This document shows positions 36,967 to 48,500 of a DNA stretch of 64,000 bases, in pieces. The notes under the pieces were generated by a model. That model was not told where the DNA came from. It saw only the letters and a list, made by a program, of their open reading frames with translations, and did not search any database. This DNA is from Sipunculus nudus (taxonomy: Eukaryota; Annelida; Sipuncula; Golfingiida; Sipunculidae): positions 10,904,729-10,968,728 of the forward strand of contig CM049314.1 in the NCBI GenBank assembly GCA_026874595.1. Direction: 5' to 3'. The first letter of the stretch is position 1. Every line of letters starts with the position of its first letter. A program made the translations under genes and the position numbers.

Positions 36967-38868
36967 CAAGGGACCTATGGGTCACTGTGCTCAGCTGACG
37001 TTAACCTTGAAGGTTAAAATCTAAAATAATATCAAATGGAGATAAAGTGTTAGAGGAAGAGGGAATAAAGGCCATGGTTGGTTTATATGATTGGTTTGTA
37101 TTGATGAGCAAGGAATTGTTGCCAAAAATATTTTGTGACCTGACCATGTGTTTCCTAATGTTGAAACTAAAGCATGTGAGCAGTTTGTTAACAAATGATC
37201 TGTACTATTACCATGATCATTAGTTGGTTTTTCGATTAACTGTTGACATTTCAGTAGTTTACACATTTGTTCAATTGCATCTATTTTTTTGTATAATATA
37301 TATTATTAAATATATATGTATTTTTTTTTATGAAATGTATACAGTTGAAATATAGCTAATTAACAACATAAAACAGGGCAAACAAAGCCTGATCTCAAAT
37401 TCTGCTGAGGCAGGAAAATAATGAACAAATGTTTATATTAAATCCTGATTTTTTTATCACATCAATTATTTTCTAATTTAAGTTTATATTTCTATACATT
37501 TCCAATTTAACATATATATCTGAATATAAAAGTTGATTCATAATTCTCAATTGCATCATCATAAATCTCAATCTTGTCAGATAACACCACATCATGCATA
37601 CAAATGTTTATTTATTTTTTACCGCACAAATAAATATATTTTAAATCTGCAAAACAATAAATATCTAAAAATAATACTTGATTTAGATTTCACAATTTTT
37701 AATTGTGTCTTTATTTATCCATAATGTGCTTCATATTTTATAATAATTTAAGCATACTGATGGGTTCATTTATATTTGTTAAAATCATTTAAAAGAAAAT
37801 TGATTTCTTTAAAAATGCTACATTACACAACATTGCATCTTCTGGATTACACCTTGAATTATTTTTTCAAGGAAAGTTTTTGCATATCGGAGTGGAAACA
37901 GCATTACAATTAAGGAGATACAGTGAAAACAATAACAATTACTGCATAACACTTGGTGGGTTGGGTTTGCGGGGGGGGGGGGGGGGGGGGGGGGGGGGTG
38001 ATTGGGCTGGTGATATGAGAATAACTGTACACCTGTCACAGCAGGGGATCTCCCCCAGTGACTGTAACAAATCAGAAACCCTGGCATAGCTGACTTCCAG
38101 TGACCTGGAGTGGGACCCTGCATCTGTAATCAAAGCAAGTGACTACAATAAAAATAATAAATAACTAGCTTAATTTTCAAGCTTTTATTTTCAAATTTCA
38201 GATTTAGACAAACTAAATATTTATGTTTACAAGCTGTGAAAATTAAATCAATTTTGCTTACAGGAAAAAAACGTGCCATGGTCAAAGTTGGCCAAAATTT
38301 AAAGTACTGATTTTTTTTTATGCTAATAACTTGAAAAATTTACAAAATTCAGATCTAATTTTGGGTAAAAATTTGAATCTTAATTTAACATAGTTATATA
38401 CTTGAGAAAATAGACTCTAGTTTCAAAATTTTTCATGTTAAGTGAGTTATTATTTTTCCTGATTTTTTACAAAGTCCATTATGTTTGGGCCCATAACTTA
38501 AAGAATTTATACTTTACAGACTTAATTTCTGGCATGTACATAGGAACTATATAGAGGAATATTTATAGTAAATATGAGGAAAAACAGATGAATGGTTTTG
38601 ATATTAGGCAGTCCGGAAGTGTAAAAATAGGATTTTAATAAAAAATTGAGGTTTTTCCTTAATTTCTCAAAGGAACGAAGTCACAAAGACCCAGTTTTCG
38701 GCTTGGTAGGAGATCTTGGGGACATCTAACATTATGCTGAATTTTGCATTCCTAGGTCTTACGGTTTCAAAACGTGCCACATCTACGGAGGGGACGGACA
38801 GACGGACGGACGACGGACAATGGACCAAGAATATAGCTCAGATGACTTATAGTCAGCTGAGCTAAAAA
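36965..38868 (+). mobile_element. family 1 element, copy B (full length)
   Basis: 1904 bp, starting AACAAGGGACCTATGGGTCA immediately at the TAAAAA end of the previous element (36961-36966), and ending ...GCTGAGCTAAAAA at 38868. It is highly similar throughout to copy A (8370-10079), but has ~175 bp (about 37016-37190) that copy A lacks. It has a G28 run at 37971-37998 where copy A has G15. An ACGGACGGACG tract (about 38795-38815) and the 3' hairpin are intact. Confidence 0.78.
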
Positions 38869-39129
38869 TGGGGTTTATAAACTATCACTGACTATGGTCT
38901 CTTGAAGCTTTTCCTGGGGTGCATACAACCAAAGCAGCCATCATATGTACTAGAAGGTTACTAGTTCTACATTTGCCTGCCACCCATGACCAGTACTCAT
39001 TCACTACTGGGTTGAGAGAGCATACCTTTGTGGTATAGGCTATGGTTAGGAGTCTTGGCACTGAAGTAACACTATCCCTGCATATACATACAGGATATGA
39101 AATTTAATTCAACATTGACTAGTAAAGTG

Positions 39130-40157
39130 CTACAAACATATTCTTTCACACAGCTTACAGAATATAAGGTCACAGTGATATTATTTCAGGTTTCTAAGAA
39201 ATTTTAACAGGAACCTCCCTGGATCAAAATCAAATTAGAAATTTCTAGGTTCAGCTTTAATCAGTCATGCAAATCTGTCCTATAGGGAGCTCAAATCATG
39301 TTCTTTCACATATCTTGCAGAATATAGGTCACCAAGACCTCATTTCATGATTCCACAGAGATTTATCCAGGACCTCCCTGATTTTCATGTTAGAATAATT
39401 CAGACCAAAAGGAAACAATATGTGCCCCATCTGACTCATGGGTGCTCAAAATCATATTTCTGGCCTGTAGTTTGCAAAATGTAGGTCACTATGACCTAAT
39501 TTCAGGGGTCCAAAGAGATTTGCCTAGAACCTTCCTTAATGTACTGGTAGAAGTTTCTAGGTCTAGCAGATACAATTTGTGCCCCGCCTGACTCACTGGG
39601 TGCTAAAAAATCATGTTTTTGGCCTGTAGTTTGCCAAATATAGGTCACCATGACTTTATTTCAGGTTTTCAGGGAGCTTTGCCTAGAACCTTCCTTGATG
39701 TACAGTTGGAGGTTTCTAGGTCTAACGGTTACAGTTTGTGCCTTATTAACAGCTGGACTGCTCTATTTGAAGATCTAAAAATATAGAAGAAAATTCATAA
39801 AAATTTGCAAAAAGACAGGTGATGCCACAAGTCTTCGGGAAATGATGAAAAACTCCATGACAAATATGCATGGAAGAATCATGGCAATCAATGCCTTATT
39901 TATTCAGATACTGGAGTTTTTGTATCAAATTTTCAAATTTTTTTCTTGGGGTTAATGAACCCCATAGCCTAGAGGATATAGGTTGCAGTGACCTAAATTT
40001 CAGGTTTCCTTGGAGATCTTTAATAAATCTATATGGGTTTTTAGTTAGAAGGTTTCTAGGTCCAGTGATTTGCGCCTTGTTAAGGTCTGGCTGGCCGGCT
40101 GAACAGACGAAGAGTGATTGCTTTAGCTCAGATGAATTTCAGTCAGCTGAGCTATAA
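39130..40157 (+). mobile_element. family 1-type element, 3' part, with ~160-bp tandem units
   Basis: Degenerate tandem units with periods of about 150-165 bp (AATATAGGTCAC-type words near 39163, 39312, 39477 and 39639), each ending in a TTTCTAGGTCTA-type phrase. A single copy of the 340-bp module seen at 21786-22826 follows (about 39765-40090), then GAACAGACGAAGAG and a family 1 hairpin at 40126-40152 (GCTCAGATGAA..CAGTCAGCTGAGC) with GCTATAAA. No 5' start signature was found, so the left end is truncated or diverged. Confidence 0.65.
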
Positions 40158-40319
40158 ATTGAATAATTCATTGATAATTTTGTGGATTTAAGAAAAAGTA
40201 GTATTCCAATACACAGTTAAGAAAAAAAAGAGCTTGAAAGTTGAAAGAGGGCAGATAGTAGAAGCTTTTGACTTTTATCTAGGTAAAGCAGAAACATGTC
40301 ACCAAAGGAAGCAAGTTTT

Positions 40320-40640
40320 ATATGCTTCCGTCCACTTTCCGACAGGTGTTACCATGCTCTGACAACACAAGTAAGCAATCCCGGGCTCTTACAGCAGTGT
40401 CACAAACAAAGCCACAAGCCATCCCATCAGGCCGTTTTCCAATCAAGGCTGCTGTGAGCTCTTAGACTTTATTACAAAGTAAGACCTTCGCTAAAAGTGT
40501 GGGCAATAAGTCTGCCATCTGAGCAGGCTGGGGAATTAATCGCTCCCCCGTCTTGAATATGGTGCATCATATGTTACCGCAACAGTTAACGAATCAGCCG
40601 GCACGCCATAACTGACAACACCGTAGGGCAACCTAAACAA
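40320..40640. promoter_or_regulatory. candidate intronic conserved island
   Basis: Unique, relatively CpG-rich sequence without coding potential; it includes GGGAATTAATCGCTCCCC-like and GTTACCGCAACAGTTAACG words. It stands out from flanking repeats and AT-rich intron. Assignment as regulatory is inference. Confidence 0.2.
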
Positions 40641-41567
40641 ATGAGAGTCACATCTTTTGGACATGGAAAAATTAAACTAGTCTGGACGGCCAATGGTACC
40701 AGTAACTATGGATGATAAAAACCTGTTCGAAAATCTTCTGTCCTAGTGAAAAGGCAGGGTAATAGAGACAGAATGGGAGACTGGCTATGCGTGACCTGAG
40801 TGGAAAAGATGTGTTCATTTCGATATTGGTTTGTTCTCATGAGGGTCGTGGGTCCCTGTGGGTAACAGAAAGATCTAATGGACACCTTCACTACCCGAAA
40901 TATCATAAAACTGGACATTGTATTTGCATGCAAAGCACAGCTTTGTCATATGTATAAAAGGCCATTAGTCACAAAGGGAAGGTATGTCAACTGTTTGTCA
41001 CAGTGACCTGACAAGAACTCTTCTGTGAATTCCCTTACTAGTGTCTAGTGTATCTGAATAGAGTGGATTAAAAATGGCTAAACCGACTCTCTCTCTCTCT
41101 CTCGTTCTTTCTGTTTGCTTTGACATCCACCTCTTTTTAAAGCTTCCAGCTAGGAATAAGACATCTTCAATAAATCTGAAATATGACCATGTGCTAAAAT
41201 CTATATCAGTTGTCCCAAAGGTGGGCCTTTACTCTGTTTAATGTATACAAATGTATCGGAAATTGATCAATTTAGAGTAAATATTAGAAGTATCATTTAT
41301 GACTGATATAAATGTCTGAAGTCTAAGCTGGTTAGACCACACTTATTATATAATTTGTTATCATTTGTGGACCACACCTCATTTTTCCTCACAACTGAGA
41401 TCTTGGTCATAATCCTCAGACTAATATAATCATGAGACAACGTTTTCTGAGATGAATGTTCATGGAGAATTATTAGACCGCTCCAGTTAAGAACCAGACA
41501 ACCCGGGGCATGATGGCTCACATGTTTCCGCTATTCTGCATTCACTACACTCGGGCCAGTCACTCAC

Positions 41568-41740
41568 CGTTCCCAGTTGTACAGCTGTACGTTTAACATG
41601 ATGGCCCTGAAGATGAGGCCGGCCTGCAGCAGTATCCCCTCAGCATCCTGATTTGAGCCGCAGAACAATGCCATCTCCGCATTCCGAGCATCTTTTGTTG
41701 GGATGTCCTTGATGTGCTGTATGAACTGTACTTTATCAGC
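41568..41740 (-). CDS. IFT80: IFT80 exon: solenoid helices, NWER junction
   Basis: 173 nt: 57 codons plus two bases (CG) of an Arg codon completed by the next exon. It encodes ADKVQFIQHIKDIPTKDARN, then AEMALFCGSNQDAEGILLQA and GLIFRAIMLNVQLYNWE. Family landmarks are the DKVQ(Y/F)I start, the (L/F)F(S/C)G short helix, the EA/AE..LLQAGL(V/I) helix and the YNWER end. Acceptor TCCTCAG before GCTGAT; donor GGGAACG before GTGAGTG. It precedes the 30.5-kb intron in transcript order, the largest gap in the visible gene. Confidence 0.95.
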
Positions 41741-42999
41741 CTGAGGAGTAAAAGACGACGTATATACTACAACATTAACTCCTGTTTGGATCTTAAAATA
41801 CTAATGAACTTAGAACATAAGAGAAACTGCATTCGAAAGATGAGTACAAATACAATGTATGGACATTTTGTATATGACAAAACCTGTGATTATTACACCA
41901 ACACCACTTTATATTAGAGAACACTTATAATGCAAGTATTCACTATATTGACATTTTGTATAGGATACAGGCCAAGCTCACTAAATAATACACAATTTTA
42001 CATCAATATATCTTTTCTTTTTACATTCTCATAATTAAATTAATTGTGCTCTTAGGATTACAATAAATTTACTTCTAATTATATTATTACCATTTTAACA
42101 AATTCTCCATGTATTAATTAATGTCTCTATAGTATTAAAAAAGCACAAGCACATATTATCAGCACTTAACAAAAAAGATTTTCTTCATATGATAACAAAA
42201 ACCTTTTAACCTTTGAAACAATATCTTGACAAGACATGCATTGCAGGAATATCCATTCTTTACCTTCAGCAAGTTTTTCATATATTGGACAGGATCATTA
42301 AAAGTAAACCAATTGCACAATACAACAGGGTTGCCAGCAGCAAACTCTGAACAAATTCCCTGACTATTCCCTGACTTTCAACTGGTCTCAAAAAACGTCA
42401 TTTCAGAGCCAACCCAATGCAAAACTTCGTCAGAGAAACATTTGGAACACCAGAATAACACATCAAATTCTGCTGTTTTATGTAACCGCGCAGGGACAGA
42501 ATTGGTCCATCAATAATTGTTGTTGTTATATGTTGTGTATCAATACCCTGCATCATCAACCTTAGATTTTTTAACAAAAAATTGAAAGGAAACAAGATTA
42601 AATATGGATATTTACCACATATTTATAAGAGATCCAAACTCGTTTGACCTGATAACTAATTGCTATCACCATAGCCAACAAAAAATTTCCCTGACTTTTC
42701 CTGACTTCCCAAAATATCAAAGAATTCCCTGACATTTTTTCCCTGACCTTGAAAAAATATTTTTTCCCGTGACTTTTCCTGACCGCTGTACATCAGACAC
42801 AAACACAGGTTAAACAAGGGTGTGCAATCAGCAGAAAGGATAAAGAAGGCGGGTCTTTTAACATCACAACTTCAAGATGTGTTTTTTAAACCAAAAAGTT
42901 CTAAGCAAATATCAACAACTGAAACATTCATTGTTGAACTTTGGTCTATTCTTTTTTAGAATACATATACTTTGGTGTCATAAACAGCGAGAGAATTAC
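41741..42999 (-). other. IFT80: IFT80 intron, 1.26 kb
   Basis: Short intron between the AEVAYAAIDE and ADKVQF exons. AT-rich, with one MITE-like repeat at 42326-42788. Nothing else is recognised. Confidence 0.9.
42326..42788. mobile_element. MITE-like repeat with CCCTGACTTTTCC reiterations
   Basis: About 463 bp, starting CAGGGTTGCCAGCAGC and ending TTTTCCTGACCGCTG. TTCCCTGAC/TTTTCCTGAC words recur at 42355-42378 on the left side and at least five times at 42688-42786. Ends of the CAGGGTTGCC / CAGCGGTCAGG type with CCCTGACTTTTCC blocks resemble a hAT-like MITE family common in invertebrates (from memory). I could not see a convincing 8-bp target duplication. Confidence 0.45.
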
Positions 43000-43089
43000 C
43001 TCGTCAATGGCTGCATAAGCCACTTCTGCTGTTGACAGTTCCTTGGAATATGCTGCCATCGCTGCCAAGCAAGCCCAAAGCGATTCTTC
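43000..43089 (-). CDS. IFT80: IFT80 exon: solenoid helices
   Basis: A 90-nt exon in phase 0 on both sides (TTTCCAG acceptor; GAC GAG then GTAATT donor). It encodes 30 residues containing SLWACLAAMAAYSKELSTAE and VAYAAIDE. This is the TPR-like helix pair that follows the RLCRFVK segment in all IFT80 proteins. It is too short to stand out as an open frame and was found by its splice sites and the WACLAAMA / AYAAI motifs. The intron upstream in transcript order (43090-54276) is 11.2 kb and holds a DNA transposon. Confidence 0.95.
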
Positions 43090-44689
43090 CTGGAAATATA
43101 CAATTTGAGATATTGTAAACTGAGTGAATAGCTGGCAAGCAAGTCAGCACTGGTTATTCATGGAATCAAGCAATTAACAATTTCTCTTCATTCAAGAGCT
43201 ACAAGAATGCAAGCTGATTGTTGTACTTCCAGAACACACAGAATCATAACACTATGTACATTAATTATACAGGAGGGACAGAATCCAAACAAGACCACAG
43301 TTGTGTCTCTTGGAACCTTATGTCAAAATTAATCATAACATACAACAAACCAAGTACTATGCTTCTTCTTGCAGGAGTAAAAGTGACCAGACCTGTCATG
43401 TTTTTATTACTGGAAATTTAAATTATCCTTTTCATGTTGTGACAGAGTAGATCATGCATACTAACAGTGGTTCAAATACTGCTGTGAGCTACACCAGGTC
43501 ATATCAGGTTCAGGCGTATTATATGTAACATCTCTGTGAACAGGTTTTGGTTGAGATTTTTTACCCTTTAACAATAGAGAGTCCAGTTAATGATGTAGCT
43601 GACGCTCTATCACCAGAGGGTCAAACTCCTGCTTATCCTTTTTTTGGTTAAGATATGGAAACATTTGTTGGTTTAAGCCATACAAGGGCCCAGAGGCACA
43701 AATTATCCCCTACCAAGGGTTTAACTAGGAAAGTGTGGCATCAGTGAGGGGGTGGAATGGATGGATGGACAGACACGGACCATTTTAGCAGTCCTCCCTC
43801 TTATAGCTAATAAACTAATAAAAAACAATTTTTTTGTTCTATGGACTCTGGGATTAAAAAAAAATATGGTGTGAGCAGGAATTCTTTTTCATTTTTCAGG
43901 TTGAAATAGCACAAATTAGCCACATTACCACTGACCAGGTCTTCATTTGTTTGCAAAAAAAAAATTATCCATGAAAAATGGGGAATTTGTAGATCAATAA
44001 TTTGTTTGTATTACCTTTTCTTACAGAATGTATTCAAGGAACAGATGGATGATCAAACTGATGATGTAAAAAGAATGATGTAAATAATGCATATTCTGTT
44101 TATATTTATCTGACCTAATATTTGTACAGAAGATGCATATACTGAGCAAATAATTTAATGAATATTACATTTTTTTCTGTTACTTTCATTTGAGACTATG
44201 GAAATGACAAAATTATGTGGCAATAAAGAATTGTAAAATAGATCCCAGGTTTATGTTTTACTAGTTTTACCATTTCCATTGATATGACAGGTTCTTGTGT
44301 CCACAAGAGTCCATTTGTAATAAATAAGATTTGTAGATTATTGTTCAACTGTATAAATGATGCACAGAACTTACAGGCCTGCATTTAGTAATATTTAAAT
44401 TAACACTTCAAATAATTTTTTTTTGCAGGGATTGGGTTATAATCTGTCAATATTTTTTTGTCTACCTAGGTATTTGCACTCTACTGAAGTCCCTCTAATT
44501 TCATAATGATGTGATAAAACATTTACAACTTGAATGTGGAACAGATCCATAATCCTGGGTTATGTTTCTGAAATAAGAAAAAGGTAAAAATAACAAATTT
44601 TATAACAGATTTGTCTCATGATTTGACTGGCCAATCAGAAATGCTTGTCACTCTGTGATACAATCGGAAAGGTTATTCAACACGTTAAT

Positions 44690-44900
44690 GGTACATCAGT
44701 ACCACTGACAGGGTGCTTGATTTTGATGCTGTAGGGCACTTGTTAGATGTCAGGGTCCGGGGCATGGTGAGATATACGACATATCCCACCGGATTCTGCT
44801 GCGATGTCTCATTAACGTTCACAGTATCTGAATCACGCTGCCTGCCACCGACCAACATGTCCACATACTGTCTACACCATTAATATACATCACAAGTCCT
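44690..44900. promoter_or_regulatory. candidate intronic conserved island
   Basis: About 200 bp of unique CpG-containing sequence (for example CACCGGATTCTGCTGCGATG near 44788, and TCATTAACG) between AT-rich flanks. No frame or repeat match is seen; regulatory status is inferred. Confidence 0.18.
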
Positions 44901-45136
44901 CATGCATCAACGTCTGTTAGGCCATCTCTGTGCAATAATGCAATAATCATGTCCCATCTTCTGTTAAACAGGATGGAATAGTTCATGGGGAAACTGACAT
45001 ACTGGAACAAGAAGCTGCCTTGAGTTTAAGGTTTTAAAAATTCACTAAAAATTAAGAAATGTCAATTACGCATGTTGAATTACTGGATTTGAGATGATTT
45101 TCTGATACTGTGACATGTCTTTTAGTAAAGACAGTA

Positions 45137-47139
45137 CCGTAAAAGTCGTTGCAGAAGTCGCATCCTTATTACAAGTCGCACCCTGACTTTTAGGAAACCC
45201 CTGGGGATTAGCCGTTCAAGTTTTGTTTCAGGAAAAGTCCATTATATAGGTCGCACCCAGACTTCAGAGGCGTCCCAACCACCTGATACATATGGAATTT
45301 GAGTATCATTCCTTGCGATGCAAGACTACAACCAACGTCCCCGTAGTACTTATGTGGTTTATAAACTAGATAAACCATTTAAACATAAAAATAAATGGAC
45401 AGCTTTAATACAATACTTATATTTAAGGAACAACAACAGAATCTTAACATATAAAGTCGAGGTTCAATTGTCAGGCAAGATTTGTACAGTGCCAAAGTCA
45501 GCTGCGTCGGATAATATTTTGTGCTGTGAAACGATGTCATTGTTGCCGTTTCTTACTAGGTTAAGTAACATTAGAATGCAAATATAAAGTTAAATGACTG
45601 TATTAATAATCTAAAAGAGTCTGAGGCAAAATACTATCACAATCGAGCAACTCTTTAAATCGTTAAAGATCGTCAAACGTAGGATGGATTCATTACACTG
45701 ATTAGTTTGCGTACGCGTGACGAATCCCAATCCGTCATATTGCGCATGAATTTAACTGACTTAAGACAACTGAAAGATGGAAAGAATAATTGAATTCGAT
45801 TTTTTTTTCAGCTAATTTCTGAAATGGGCTCTAAAACTGAATTTAGTAACCCTTGAACTAATTGTTACAACTTACCATCTATACGCGGCACATACTGGTA
45901 TTACTGAAATCACTGATCATATGTCAGTCAACAGGGGGATAATGAACGCTTTATTGACCGGTCAGTTAATTTTAAATACAAATAATTGAATTTACAGGTA
46001 TTATGTTTACTGAGACTAATGATTTTTTTTTATCTCGAAAACCCTATTTCCATCGTTATCAGTGATTATATTCGAATTGCTTGGATGTATGGCAAACTCA
46101 GCCGTGTTGAACTAGATCCGTCATGACACCAAACGATGCCGGTTCCCGTGGAATTTAGGTACGTATGTGGCATTTTAAGTAAATAATATATATACCTGTA
46201 TGGTGTTTGTTATTTCATTGTATTGATTAATGTGTCTTCATTTAAAAAAAAATCACGAATACGTCAACGCACGATTGACCGTAATGCATGCGTGCCGCCA
46301 TATTGATGACCGGGCATACGATCGTCCTGAAAGAGACACGGGTAACACACGAAGCAAATCGTATATTTGCAGCTCACGTGAAACGTTATAACATTGATAT
46401 CCAAAACGCTTCAAAACCACGAGATGGTGACAGTGAAGTAATGGTTCTTAATATGAGAGTTTTTAACTGTGGACATCAGTCACGGAAGGCTTAGTTGACA
46501 TGGGGATGTAAAGGTCATTGCACGGGTGACCCGGGGCTTGAATTTCCGCTACACGGCTTCAAAGGTCAGCTGGTATTCAGCGATCAACCGGGCAGGCAAA
46601 AGAATTCACGACGTGTCTGCAGTGGATCAAGCTTGAATGACACGCAACTTTACAAGCATAAGCGGATATGGAACCGCGAGTTTTTCATAACGACAAGCAT
46701 ACCCATATAGTTAAACGGATAGAAAATGTACATCAAAGAGCGGCAGACTGGCATATGCGTCAAATTGACTCATGATATAACAGTAACGCAGATTAGGAAG
46801 TGTCACTTGAATTGCGACTTGTCACAACGGGTAGGCCTTGAACTGGGCAAATTTAAAATTTGCATTTAATGTTAATAAAATGAAAATTCCGTCAGTTCAC
46901 AAAATATAAGCCATAAGAGATGGTTAAAAGTGTAAATTATTGGGGAAAGACGTTTCGCAAAGCATTGGTTAAAGGTATCGCATATTATCGCTCAACTGAC
47001 GTCGTTCCATGTACCGGGAAAGCTGACTGAAACGGGATACATACGTATTACAAGTCGCACCCCGACTTTGCTAGAAAATTCTAGATTTTAGAATTCGATT
47101 TCCTAGTACAAGTCGCGACTTCTGCAACGACTTTTACGG
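45137..47139. mobile_element. DNA transposon with perfect 25-bp inverted termini, TA-flanked
   Basis: 2003-bp element with identical inverted ends (45137-45161 and 47115-47139) beginning CCGTAAAAGTCGTTGCAGAA. It is flanked on both sides by TA (45135-45136 and 47140-47141), as expected for the Tc1/mariner-pogo superfamily. Subterminal motif AAGTCGCACCC(C/T)GACTT occurs in direct orientation at about 45173 and 47051, with a relative at about 45250. The interior is richer in CpG than the intron. It has short frames (45318-45587, 46288-46494 and 46495-46710) in which I see no DDE or HTH motif, so it is probably non-autonomous or has a decayed transposase. Confidence 0.88.
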
Positions 47140-47284
47140 TATAAGGACAAATATCCAGATCCCAGATTCCATGGTACATTAAACAGAAACTATTTTGTAA
47201 ATTAACTTGTGAATCAAATCTGTTGTTTAGAATCAATCATCTTATTTATTTTGGTGCATCCTTCTGCATAAATAACTTCCATAT

Positions 47285-47660
47285 TCTTCCTTTTGTCAGT
47301 CTCTCTATCCTTCTCCCTAAAACCTTCCCTCTGGTGCGGTCTTCTTCTTTCTTTCTCTCTCAGTCTGTTTCTTTCTGTCTCACCTTTTTCTCTCTCCATC
47401 TCACTCTCTCCTTCCCTCTTTCTATCTCTGTGGCTTTCTCCCCCCCCCCCCCATATCTATTTTCTCTCTTTTATCTTTCCTTCCCTCTCTTAGTCTGTGA
47501 CTCTCTCCTCTTCTCTCATTCTCTCCTTCCTTATTTGTCTCTGTGGCTTTCTCCCATCCTCTCTCTTGCTCTCTCTCTCTATTTCTCTCTCTTTTTTCTT
47601 TCCTTCCCTTTTTTTGTCTGTGTCTCTCTCCTCCTCTTTCCCTCTCATTTCCTCTGTCTC
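47285..47660. repeat. polypyrimidine low-complexity tract
   Basis: About 375 bp almost purely C and T on the plus strand (CTCTCTC, TTCCCTC and a C12 run near 47441-47452). The long frames across it on both strands (Leu/Ser/Phe-rich or Arg/Glu-rich) are a by-product of composition. Confidence 0.9.
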
Positions 47661-48184
47661 CTGTGTTTGTGAGTGAGCAGTTATGTGTGTAATATTTAGA
47701 AACAACTATATATTCTCTCTAGTTATGCTTTTCATACTCTTCTTTGGGCTTTTCATGTATGAAAACATAAAAGAAATATTTCTCATAAAAAAATCTTAAT
47801 ATATTTGAACGTGACATAAATCAAGATAGCAGGTGTCAGAAGCGGAATGGCTGGTCAATGCCTCCTGAAGGAAAAAAAACTCACTTAATTAACGTCTCGC
47901 CTAGCAAGGTTATGAAAGCAATTTTAAGTCAGGCACAAGCATGGCAGGCAAACAAGAAAGAACTTAAAGTGTCTCATCTAGCATGTCGTGCTCTTCGCTG
48001 TTTTTTTATCTTGACAGAGTCAGGGGTACGACGAGGGTGTTCAGATCACCTGATTACCAAGTAGAGTGGTTCACGGAGGCCCCCACACAGTGATATGAGT
48101 TGCATAGAAATTTTTCTTTAGCTTACACCAGACAGGATCAATCAAAAATAGGGGCAGTGTTTGACGCATAAATTCCTTTTCCAA

Positions 48185-48500
48185 ATCTCGAAACGCACGA
48201 CCCTGCCACTGAACCAATGAAAGCGATCAATTTGTCTGGGTGGTGCGGAGATAAAGTCAAGTCAATTTGCGTAGTCTTGCCCCTAGACTATGATCGTCCT
48301 AAACTTGGCCTCTGGAGTCGCATTGCTAGCCCTGTGTGACGAAAACCATCGAGCCAATGAGAGCTTAGCTAGAAGGCTCAGGTGCTAGTAAGTTTGATTT
48401 AACGTTTCCCCCGTGGGTGATTGCTACACGCGTGGATATGGGCCTAATTCTAGCTTCCACACCCAAACCATAATGGTCGTCCTAAACTGTCCCAGGGGCA
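48185..48500. repeat. possible diverged duplication
   Basis: Two stretches about 190 bp apart share ACCAATGAAAGC / GCCAATGAGAGC and ATGATCGTCCTAAACT / ATGGTCGTCCTAAACT in the same order, suggesting an old tandem duplication of CpG-containing sequence. GCCCCTAG and CAGGGGC near the ends could be remnants of inverted termini. Evidence is weak. Confidence 0.25.

Larger units (their letters stand above)
11042..41567 (-). other. IFT80: IFT80 intron, 30.5 kb, repeat-dense
   Basis: Largest visible intron. 11042-14090 is AT-rich unique sequence plus one diverged repeat (12225-12680). 14092-14872 is a minisatellite. 14880-21635 is mostly unique, with short motif clusters and more complex islands at about 17760-18060 and 20400-20740; I see no gene. 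21640-27890 is a nest of mobile elements. 27900-29735 is unique with a small island near 28380-28720. 29738-31607 holds two adjacent elements. 31610-34035 is unique with an island at 31980-32560. 34038-40157 is mostly mobile elements. 40160-41567 is unique with an island and a (CT)8 run at 41087-41102. Confidence 0.85.

Noticed and set aside
37818-38123. Pro- or Gly-rich frames in copy B (and the matching ones near 9022-9354)
   Set aside because: They span the poly-G run of a non-coding mobile element and differ in frame between copies.
46288-46710. Two adjacent frames inside the TA transposon as a split transposase
   Set aside because: I could not see DDE-spaced acidic residues or an HTH pattern; calling them transposase would be a guess.
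47223-47705. Long opposing open frames (149 and 71 codons)
   Set aside because: They lie in a polypyrimidine tract; the predicted proteins are Leu/Ser/Phe-rich or Arg/Glu-rich simple sequence without domains.
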